Positions 6,407 to 12,133 of a stretch of DNA of 15,780 nt are shown piece after piece. The position numbers and the translations under genes are program-made. The number at the start of each line of letters is the position of its first letter. Position 1 is the stretch's first letter. Under the pieces are notes generated by a model. That model was not told the DNA's origin and made no database searches. It worked only from the letters and a program-made list of their open reading frames with translations. The stretch is from Actinobacteria bacterium 13_2_20CM_68_14 (GTDB lineage: Bacteria; Actinomycetota; Thermoleophilia; Gaiellales; Gaiellaceae). The stretch spans positions 1-15,780 of the forward strand of contig MNDB01000073.1 in the NCBI GenBank assembly GCA_001914705.1, written 5' to 3'.

Positions 6407-7219
6407 GTGGGCACGCCGACCGGCGCCCGCATCCTGATCATGGCACTACTCGAACTGAAAAATCTGCATGTCGCGCTCGAGGACGGCACCGAGATCGTCA
6501 AGGGTGTCGATCTCGCCGTGAACACGAACGAGACCCATGCGGTCATGGGTCCGAACGGCTCGGGCAAGTCGACGCTCGCCTACGCGCTCATGGGCCACCC
6601 GGCCTATGAGATCACCGAGGGCGAGCTCCTGCTCGACGGCGAGGACCTGACCCAGATGGAGGCCGACCGGCGGGCGCAGAACGGCCTCTTCCTCGCGTTC
6701 CAGTATCCGCACGCTGTTCCAGGCGTGACGGTGACGAGCTTCATGCGCTCGGCGATCAACGCAGTCCGCAAGGCCAAGGCGGGCGAGGACGACCCGATTC
6801 CGATCCCCGAGTTCCGCCAGGAGCTGATGGCTGCGATGGAGCAGCTGAAGGTCCCGCGCGAGATGGCGAGCCGCTATCTGAACGAGGGCTTCTCCGGCGG
6901 CGAGAAGAAGCGGGTCGAGATCCTTCAGATGGCGATGCTGAAGCCGCGGATCGCGGTGCTTGACGAGACCGACTCAGGGCTCGACATCGACGCGCTGAAG
7001 ATCGTCGCCGGCGGCGTCAAGGACCTCGTGGGGCCTAACATGGGTGCAATCGTGATCACGCACTACCAGCGAATCCTCAACTACATCGACCCCGACTACG
7101 TGCACGTCTTCGTCGACGGGCGTATCGTCGAGGAAGGCGGGCCCGAGCTCGCACACAAGCTGGAGGCCGAGGGCTACGAGGCGTTCACGCCGGCCCTCGC
7201 CGCAGGAGGTGGTGAATGA
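6407..7219 (+). CDS. sufC: SUF system ATPase SufC
   Basis: The ABC-type ATPase of the SufBCD scaffold, which drives the conformational change needed to assemble iron-sulfur clusters in the cytoplasm. Numbering from ATG 6440: Walker A GPNGSGKST at 37-45, Q-loop Gln88 (AFQYP), the signature FSGGEKKR at 151-158, Walker B with IAVLDETDSGLD at 171-182, and switch His208 (THYQR). There are no membrane helices, as expected for soluble SufC. Two starts are possible: GTG 6407, placed 6 nt after a -10 box (270 residues), or ATG 6440, which gives the usual family N-terminus MALLELKNLHV (259 residues) but has no ribosome-binding site. It heads the operon, and its stop overlaps the start of sufB (ATGA, 7216-7219). 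No sufR-like repressor gene lies beside it. Confidence 0.96.
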   Translation: MGTPTGARILIMALLELKNLHVALEDGTEIVKGVDLAVNTNETHAVMGPNGSGKSTLAYALMGHPAYEITEGELLLDGEDLTQMEADRRAQNGLFLAFQYPHAVPGVTVTSFMRSAINAVRKAKAGEDDPIPIPEFRQELMAAMEQLKVPREMASRYLNEGFSGGEKKRVEILQMAMLKPRIAVLDETDSGLDIDALKIVAGGVKDLVGPNMGAIVITHYQRILNYIDPDYVHVFVDGRIVEEGGPELAHKLEAEGYEAFTPALAAGGGE

Positions 7220-8634
7220 TGGCAGCGACTCCTGAGACCGAGATCGTCGCTGGGATCGGAAACGACTACAAGTACGGCTTCCACGACGAGGAGAACTACG
7301 TCTTCAAGTCGGAGCGCGGCCTTTCGGCAGAGGTGGTCGCCGCCATCTCGGAGCGCAAGAACGAGCCGGACTGGATGCGGAAGTTCCGCCTCAAGTCGCT
7401 CGAGTACTTCATGGCGCGCCCGCTGCCGGAGTGGGGCGGCGACCTGAGCCAGATCGACTTCGACAACATCTACTACTACATCAAGCCGACCGCGGAGCAG
7501 GCGAACACCTGGGAAGACCTGCCCCCGGACATCAAGAACACCTGGGACCGGCTCGGCATCCCCGAGGCGGAGCGGAACTTCCTCGCCGGCGTCGGCGCCC
7601 AGTACGAGTCCGAGGTCGTCTACCACAAGCTCCAGGAGAAGCTGGAGTCGCAGGGCGTGATCTTCAAGGACATGGACTCCGGCCTGCGCGACCACGAGGA
7701 GCTCGTCAAGCAGTACTTCGGGACGATCATCCCGCAGAACGACAACAAGTTCGCGGCCCTGAACTCCGCCGTCTGGTCGGGCGGCTCGTTCATCTACGTG
7801 CCGCCCGGTGTTTCGATCGAGATGCCGCTCCAGGCCTACTTCCGAATCAACGCGGAGAACATGGGCCAGTTCGAGCGCACACTGATCATCGTCGACGAGG
7901 GCGCCTACGTGCACTACGTCGAGGGCTGCACGGCGCCGATCTACACGACCGACTCGCTCCATTCCGCGGTCGTCGAGATCATCGTCAAGGAAGGCGGGCG
8001 CTGCCGCTACACGACGATCCAGAACTGGTCGACCAACGTCTACAACCTCGTCACCAAGCGGGCCGTCGCCTACAAGGACGCGACGATGGAGTGGGTCGAC
8101 GGGAACCTTGGCTCGAAGCTGACGATGAAGTACCCCGCGATCTGGCTGCTCGGCGAGCGGGCTCACGGCGAGGTGCTCTCGATCGCGTTCGCGAACGAGG
8201 GGCAGCACCAGGACGCCGGCGGCAAGGCCGTGCACGTGGCGCCGAAGACAACCTCGACGATCACCTCGAAGTCGATCTCGAAGAACGGCGGCCGCGCCTC
8301 TTACCGCGGGCTGCTCGAGGTCGCCAAGGGCGCCGAGGGCGCCAAGTCGAAGGTCGTCTGCGACGCGCTGATCCTCGACGAGGACTCGCGCACCGATACC
8401 TACCCGTACATCAGCATCGACGAGAACAACGTCGACATCGGCCACGAGGCGACCGTCTCGAAGATCGGCGAGGAGCAGCTCTTCTACCTGATGTCGCGAG
8501 GCCTTTCCGAGGCCGAGGCGGCGGCGATGATCGTCTCCGGCTTCGTCGAACCGATCACGAAGGAGCTGCCGCTCGAGTACGCCGTCGAAATGAACAGGCT
8601 AATTCAGCTCCAGATGGAGGGGTCTGTTGGTTAA
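7216..8634 (+). CDS. sufB: Fe-S cluster scaffold protein SufB
   Basis: A 472-residue SufB, the scaffold subunit that receives persulfide sulfur and pairs with SufD and two SufC. The body shows the right-handed beta-helix core (for example GSFIYVPPGVSIEMPLQAYF and EGAYVHYVEGCTAPIY) and the conserved C-terminus with Cys382 in SKVVCDALILDEDS, the likely cluster or sulfur site, and DIGHEATVSKIGEEQLFYLM. The AGGAGG at 7204-7209 suits both ATG 7216 and ATG 7219. The C-terminus reads RLIQLQMEGSVG, and the same last residues (LQMEGSVG and stop) are encoded again at 8744-8770, just before the next gene. Codon use is the high-GC pattern of the neighbours. SufB and SufD share ancestry, and this pair keeps the family lengths. 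Confidence 0.97.
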   Translation: MMAATPETEIVAGIGNDYKYGFHDEENYVFKSERGLSAEVVAAISERKNEPDWMRKFRLKSLEYFMARPLPEWGGDLSQIDFDNIYYYIKPTAEQANTWEDLPPDIKNTWDRLGIPEAERNFLAGVGAQYESEVVYHKLQEKLESQGVIFKDMDSGLRDHEELVKQYFGTIIPQNDNKFAALNSAVWSGGSFIYVPPGVSIEMPLQAYFRINAENMGQFERTLIIVDEGAYVHYVEGCTAPIYTTDSLHSAVVEIIVKEGGRCRYTTIQNWSTNVYNLVTKRAVAYKDATMEWVDGNLGSKLTMKYPAIWLLGERAHGEVLSIAFANEGQHQDAGGKAVHVAPKTTSTITSKSISKNGGRASYRGLLEVAKGAEGAKSKVVCDALILDEDSRTDTYPYISIDENNVDIGHEATVSKIGEEQLFYLMSRGLSEAEAAAMIVSGFVEPITKELPLEYAVEMNRLIQLQMEGSVG

Positions 8635-8653
8635 GCCGCGCATCGTGGGCGAA

Positions 8654-8740
8654 GCCGGGCTTGGCCCGGCGGGAGCCCGGGCTCACGGCGGCAATGCCGC
8701 GAAGAAGGGGGCTCACGGGGGAAACATGGTTTCCCCCGTG
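8654..8740. repeat. Chain of four hairpins between sufB and the first VOC gene
   Basis: Four adjacent self-complementary units fill this stretch: GCCGGGC-ttg-GCCCGGC (8654-8670), GAGCCCGGGCTC (8673-8684), GCGGC-aat-GCCGC (8688-8700) and CACGGGGGAAAC-atg-GTTTCCCCCGTG (8714-8740). The last has a perfect 12-bp stem with a three-base loop. The words GGGCTCACGG occur twice (8680-8689 and 8710-8719), so part of it looks duplicated. No T-run follows the last hairpin, so full termination inside the operon is doubtful. An mRNA-stability element, an attenuator or an inserted repeat are all possible. Confidence 0.75.
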
Positions 8741-8770
8741 CTATTGCAAATGGAAGGATCGGTTGGCTGA
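8741..8770 (+). pseudogene. Second, synonymously diverged copy of the sufB 3' end
   Basis: In frame 2 these bases read L-LQMEGSVG-stop, the same last eight residues as SufB (stop at 8632-8634). The two copies differ in most codons (CTC/TTG, CAG/CAA, GAG/GAA, GGG/GGA, TCT/TCG, GGT/GGC, TAA/TGA) yet encode the same peptide. Both also keep a GG(A)GG-like ribosome site and a TTG four bases later that overlaps the stop (TTG 8627 and TTG 8763). It is probably a relic of the original sufB end or of a second sufB. The TTG at 8627 opens a 47-codon frame that ends exactly at this stop; whether it is translated is unknown. Confidence 0.55.
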
Positions 8771-9161
8771 TCTCGGCGTGGAGCGAGCCGATTTCGTGGC
8801 CGTTCCCGTCCAGGATTTGAAGCGGGCGGACGACTTCTACGGCCAGACGCTCGGCCTGAACCGGAACCCGAACTCGAGCGACCGCTGGGTCGAGTACGAG
8901 CTCGGAAACGTGACGCTGGCGCTCGTCTCCCCGGAGGCGATGGGCCCAGAGTTCAAGGCCGAGGGCCACCAGATGCCGATCGGGCTGCGTGTCCCCGACG
9001 TCGAGGCGGCACGGGCGAGGCTCGAGGCCGCGGGCGTCGAGTTCCTGCACGAGACGATCGATTCCGGTGTTTGCCACCTCGCGAGCTTTTCGGATCCAGA
9101 CGGCAATCGGCTTCAGTTACACCGCCGCTACGCACCGTACGCCGACGGCTCGACGCCGTAA
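8763..9161 (+). CDS. VOC family protein (glyoxalase/dioxygenase fold), copy 1
   Basis: A 132-residue single-module VOC protein with both beta-alpha-beta-beta-beta halves: residues about 7-60 (DFVAVPVQDLKRADDFYGQTLGL, then VEYELGNVTLALVSPE) and about 70-125 (GLRVPDVEAARARLEAAGVEF, then ASFSDPDGNRLQLHRRY). The DPDGN turn and the FYGQTLGL helix are typical. The usual metal-ligand positions do not look conserved: Phe replaces the first-strand His and the last strand reads LQLH instead of an IEL-type Glu. A non-catalytic or different role is therefore possible. TTG 8763 is preferred as start because GGAAGGA lies four bases upstream and it overlaps the stop of the sufB relic; GTG 8778 is the alternative. 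The gene sits inside the suf operon and its stop overlaps the next gene (TAATG). Confidence 0.85.
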   Translation: MADLGVERADFVAVPVQDLKRADDFYGQTLGLNRNPNSSDRWVEYELGNVTLALVSPEAMGPEFKAEGHQMPIGLRVPDVEAARARLEAAGVEFLHETIDSGVCHLASFSDPDGNRLQLHRRYAPYADGSTP

Positions 9162-9514
9162 TGCGAATCGAGCGGGTCGATTTCGTCGACGTCCCGACGA
9201 GGGACATCGAGCGGGCGGTGGCCTTCTACCGTGACGTGCTCGAGCTCCAGCAGAACCCGCGTGAGCCGACCGAGTTCGAAGCGGGGAACGTGACACTCGC
9301 ACTCTGGAAACCCGAGGACCAGGACGTCGAATTCGTGACCGGCGCGAGCCACGGGATCGCTCTTCGCGTCGCGGACGTCGCACGCGCACGCGCCGAGCTC
9401 GAGGCGAAAGGCGTCGAGTTCGTGGGCGAGCGGGATTCGGGCATCTGCAACATGGCCTTCTTCGAGGACCCCGACGGGAACTCACTGATCTTGCACCGGA
9501 GGTACGTCCCGTGA
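9161..9514 (+). CDS. VOC family protein (glyoxalase/dioxygenase fold), copy 2
   Basis: A 117-residue VOC protein clearly paralogous to the one before it: RVDFVDVPTRDIERAVAFYRDVLEL matches ADFVAVPVQDLKRADDFYGQTLGL, both keep GNVTLAL, RVADVARARAELEAKGVEF matches the second helix, and both end DPDGN-LxLHRRY. Like copy 1 it lacks the usual first-strand metal ligand. Both copies share DSG(I/V)C followed by A-F-DPDGN, a Cys-containing strand that may be a family feature. The ATG at 9161 overlaps the previous stop and its own TGA overlaps the sufD GTG (9511-9514), so translation is coupled. A tandem duplication followed by divergence explains the pair; hetero-dimer formation would fit the usual VOC assembly but is inference. 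The substrate is unknown. Confidence 0.85.
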   Translation: MRIERVDFVDVPTRDIERAVAFYRDVLELQQNPREPTEFEAGNVTLALWKPEDQDVEFVTGASHGIALRVADVARARAELEAKGVEFVGERDSGICNMAFFEDPDGNSLILHRRYVP

Positions 9515-10692
9515 GCCGGCCCGAGCTGCTCGAGCGCTACCGGGCGCTGCCGTTCCCGACGACGACGGACGAGCCGTGGCGCTTCACCGACCTGAAGGGC
9601 TTCGACCCGGACGCCTTTGTCTCCAACGGCCATGTCGCGGGACCTGGTCCCGGGGCAAGCCCCGCGGCGACGATGCTCGACCTCGACGTGGCCGCCGTGG
9701 CCACGGTCAGCGAAGACGGAATCGAGATCGAGCGCGCGCCGGAGGGCATCACCTTCGAGCCGCTGCGCGACCACGAGCTGCTCGGCACGCTCGTCGGCGC
9801 CGACGAGAAGTTCGCCGCCCACAACGCGGCGCTCTGGGAGCACGGCCTGCTCGTCCAGGTTCCGAAGGGACTCGTCCTCGAAAAGCCGCTCTACGTTCGA
9901 ATTTCGAACATTCGGGACGGCGGCGCGCTGTTCTGGCGTCTCCTCGTCGTCGCCGAGCCGGAGAGCCGCTTTAGCGTTGTCGAGGAGTACGCGTCCGCTC
10001 GGCCGGATCTCGCGGGTTACTCGAACGCCGTCTCCGAGCTCTTCGTCGGCCAGGGCGCGAAGGTCGAGTACGTCTCGCTGCAGAACCTCTCCGCCGAGAC
10101 CTGGCACTTCGCCTCCCACCGCGCGCGGGTCGATCGCGACGCCGAGCTCGATTGGGTCGCCGGCGGCTTCGGCTCCAAGAAGGGCAAGACGCGGATCCAG
10201 AACGACCTCGCGGGCGCGGGCGCGACCTCTCGCGTTACCGGGGCCTACTTCGCCGACGGCGATCAGCACCTCGACTACGACACCTTCCAGGAGCACATCG
10301 CCCCGAACACGACCTCCGACTTCGCCTTCAAGGGCGCCCTCCGCGACCATGCGACGGCGGTCTGGCGCGGGATGATCAAGGTCGAGAAGGACGCGCAGAA
10401 GACGAACGCCTACCAGGAGAACCGCAACCTGATCCTCTCCGAGCAGGCGCACGCCGACTCGATCCCCGGCCTCGAGATCGAGGCCAACGACGTTCGCTGC
10501 ACCCACGGCGCCACGATCAGCCCCGTCAACCGCGACGAGCTCTTCTACGCGATGGCCCGCGGCATCTCCCGCGGCGAGGCCGAGCGCCTAATCGTGCGCG
10601 GCTTCTTCACCGACGTTCTCAACCGGATCGAGCTGGAGCCCGTCCGCGAGGCCGTCACCGAGGCCCTCGAGGCCCGGATTCCGCAAGCCTAG
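9511..10692 (+). CDS. sufD: Fe-S cluster assembly protein SufD
   Basis: A 393-residue SufD, partner of SufB in the SufBC2D scaffold and thought to aid iron entry and cluster formation at the SufB-SufD interface. The N-terminal helical part (LLERYRALPFPTTTDEPWRF) leads to the beta-helix core and the conserved C-terminus GLEIEANDVRCTHGATISPV, with His332 at the functionally important SufD histidine, followed by DELFYAMARGISRGEAERLI and FFTDVLNRI. The start is GTG 9511, overlapping the previous stop. Residues about 43-52 (GPGPGASPAA) are encoded by two adjacent palindromes and look like a small repeat-derived insertion in a surface linker. It is the last gene of the first suf unit; a perfect palindrome follows its stop. 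Confidence 0.96.
   Translation: MSRPELLERYRALPFPTTTDEPWRFTDLKGFDPDAFVSNGHVAGPGPGASPAATMLDLDVAAVATVSEDGIEIERAPEGITFEPLRDHELLGTLVGADEKFAAHNAALWEHGLLVQVPKGLVLEKPLYVRISNIRDGGALFWRLLVVAEPESRFSVVEEYASARPDLAGYSNAVSELFVGQGAKVEYVSLQNLSAETWHFASHRARVDRDAELDWVAGGFGSKKGKTRIQNDLAGAGATSRVTGAYFADGDQHLDYDTFQEHIAPNTTSDFAFKGALRDHATAVWRGMIKVEKDAQKTNAYQENRNLILSEQAHADSIPGLEIEANDVRCTHGATISPVNRDELFYAMARGISRGEAERLIVRGFFTDVLNRIELEPVREAVTEALEARIPQA
9639..9664. repeat. Two adjacent palindromes inside sufD
   Basis: GGGACCTGGTCCC (9639-9651) runs into CGGGGCAAGCCCCG (9651-9664). The arms resemble the GGGGAC/GTCCCC palindromes at 1533-1651 and 5652-5665. In the sufD frame they encode a Gly/Pro/Ala/Ser linker and keep the frame open. 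Confidence 0.6.
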
Positions 10693-10701
10693 AACTCCCA
10701 T

Positions 10702-10715
10702 CCGCCGGCCGGCGG
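10702..10715. terminator. Palindrome between convergent sufD and the cytochrome fusion gene
   Basis: CCGCCGGCCGGCGG is a perfect 14-bp palindrome in the 24-bp gap between two convergent stop codons. It could serve both strands as a terminator stem, but has no T-run on either side and no free loop, so this rests on position. Confidence 0.4.
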
Positions 10716-10716
10716 C

Positions 10717-12081
10717 TCAGACTCCAGCGCCGCGGTAGCAGTCGCGGCGATACGCCCCGGGCACCGGGTTGCATTTCGCGCGCCGAGCGGTGCCTCCATT
10801 GGCGAAACCGCCGAGGATCGTGCCGATCCCGTAGAAGCAATACGAGCGCGTTGCCGCCGGCGCCAGCAGGCACATTCGGATCGCCCGGGCCGGGCCGGCG
10901 TCGTTGGAGGTCAGATCGCGTGAGCCGCCGTAAATGCACTCGCGCTCCATCGATTCCGCGAGCTTGCAGAGTTGGACGATCTTGCCCGGGTTCTGGACGC
11001 TGTACCCGGAGGCGTCGCGGCCGAACGATTGGAAGCACGTCGCAACCCAGCCCGTCTCGGCCTTCCGGCACCATGCGGCCGCCTTGCGGAAGTCGTAATG
11101 GACGACTGGCAGGATCCGCGACGTCACCATCAGGTAGCAGTAGAGCTTGTCTGCCGCCGCGACCTTGTCGCACGGGTAGAGCAGGTCCTTCTTGCTCAGC
11201 CACTTCGTCGGCGCGATCTGCATCGGCCCGGGCAGGAAGTTCTGCATGAAGACACCGCCCGTGCAGGAGGTTCGATCCCATGCCGTCGCGAGCCGGTCGC
11301 AGACCTTGAGCGAATAGGGCAGGTCGTTGAGGCTGTAGATCATCAGCCCGTGTCCGAGGCCGTGGACGCACTGGTAGAGCAGGAAGTACGTCTTGTTGAT
11401 CTCGCTGCCGGTGCACATCTTGCGGGCGAGCGAGGCGACCTTCGAGCGCGGCACGCCTGCGAAAGCCCGCTCGACGACCCCGTGGTAATAGCCCGACCAG
11501 CAGGTCATCGAACCGTGCGCGAGTGCCTGCGCGGCGTTGTCGTGAAAGTGCGCGTAGCCGGCGTGCCCGATCGAGTGCGCGATCTGGTGGCAGCCGCTGT
11601 TGACCTCCTGGTTCGTCCTCATGTAGGTGGCCAGGCGCGAAAGCGCCGTTTCGGGTCCGTCGTAGTAGGCGATGTTCCCGAACGCCTGCTTGTAACAGGC
11701 GTAGTCGCTGTGGCAGTCGGCGAGCTGCTCGTGATTCGGCTCAAACGCGGTCAACGCGGCCGAGTGGTTCTTCGTCGAGTCGACGACGAAGCTCGCGACG
11801 TCCCGGATCTGGCTCTTGCTGAGCTTGCCGGAGAACGAGGGCATCCCGCCGCCGCCGCTGGAGACCTGGCGCACGACAGTGCCGTAGCTCGGCGTCAGCT
11901 GGTCGAGGTTCGGGCCCGTCTGGCCGTTCGAATTCGCCGCCGACAGGGTGTGGCAGCCGCCGCAGCCGGCTGAGGCGAAAACCTTCGCGCCCGACGCGTT
12001 CGTCGCGCTCTTGCCGCCGCCGCCGCCGCATCCCGCCAGGAGCACGGTCGATGCGAGCAGCGCGAGTGCCGTCTTGCGCAT
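10717..12081 (-). CDS. Cytochrome c lipoprotein fused to a Cys/His-rich repeat domain of unknown function
   Basis: A 454-residue exported protein. Residues 1-18 are a lipoprotein signal (lipobox LLAGC, Cys18). Residues about 31-103 form a class I cytochrome c: CGGCH at 40-44 and likely axial Met80 (GGMPSF). The remaining 350 residues belong to no family I can name. They hold 18 cysteines and a repeat of the form C-aromatic/hydrophobic-x-G..., then C-x-x-A after about 22-31 residues. First cysteines are at 194, 238, 273, 315, 349, 382, 415 and 448; second ones at 223, 261, 304, 338, 372, 404 and 437. The His-rich stretch CHQIAHSIGHAGYAHFH (164-180), GYYHG and CVHGLGHGLM suggest a metal site. 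ATG 12081 is chosen over earlier starts because it gives the lipoprotein signal and lies 7 nt after a TACCCT box. A periplasmic-side redox or metal role is inferred. Confidence 0.85.
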   Translation of the reverse strand: MRKTALALLASTVLLAGCGGGGGKSATNASGAKVFASAGCGGCHTLSAANSNGQTGPNLDQLTPSYGTVVRQVSSGGGGMPSFSGKLSKSQIRDVASFVVDSTKNHSAALTAFEPNHEQLADCHSDYACYKQAFGNIAYYDGPETALSRLATYMRTNQEVNSGCHQIAHSIGHAGYAHFHDNAAQALAHGSMTCWSGYYHGVVERAFAGVPRSKVASLARKMCTGSEINKTYFLLYQCVHGLGHGLMIYSLNDLPYSLKVCDRLATAWDRTSCTGGVFMQNFLPGPMQIAPTKWLSKKDLLYPCDKVAAADKLYCYLMVTSRILPVVHYDFRKAAAWCRKAETGWVATCFQSFGRDASGYSVQNPGKIVQLCKLAESMERECIYGGSRDLTSNDAGPARAIRMCLLAPAATRSYCFYGIGTILGGFANGGTARRAKCNPVPGAYRRDCYRGAGV

Positions 12082-12088
12082 CTCGCAC

Positions 12089-12094
12089 AGGGTA
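12089..12094 (-). promoter_or_regulatory. Putative -10 box of the cytochrome fusion gene
   Basis: TACCCT on the minus strand, 7 nt before the ATG at 12081, with no ribosome-binding site between. It fits the leaderless layout seen elsewhere in the window and shares a 52-bp divergent region with the propeller gene. Confidence 0.4.
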
Positions 12095-12120
12095 GGGGCA
12101 TCGACGGCCGATCGGGTCGC

Positions 12121-12126
12121 TAATTT
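12121..12126 (+). promoter_or_regulatory. Putative -10 box of the beta-propeller gene
   Basis: TAATTT lies 7 nt before ATG 12134 in the divergent gap. No ribosome-binding site separates them, so a leaderless transcript is likely. The two -10 boxes are about 26 bp apart, so the two promoters would compete for polymerase. Confidence 0.42.
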
Positions 12127-12133
12127 CCGGGCG

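Noticed and set aside
7174..8445. A 423-codon minus-strand frame opposite sufB
   Set aside because: Low-complexity Val/Asp/Leu/Arg product mirroring sufB codons; sufB itself is certain.
8654..8740. CRISPR array or tRNA-like structure between sufB and the VOC gene
   Set aside because: The repeats are inverted stems of different sequence and length with no regular spacers, and there is no cloverleaf with a CCA-end pattern.
7431..9161. A 576-codon plus-strand frame covering part of sufB and the first VOC gene
   Set aside because: Only its last part, from TTG 8763, is a real gene; the rest is an out-of-frame reading of sufB and the hairpin chain.
9226..10506. A 426-codon minus-strand frame opposite sufD
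   Set aside because: Mirror of the sufD and VOC codon pattern, without motifs or a plausible start.
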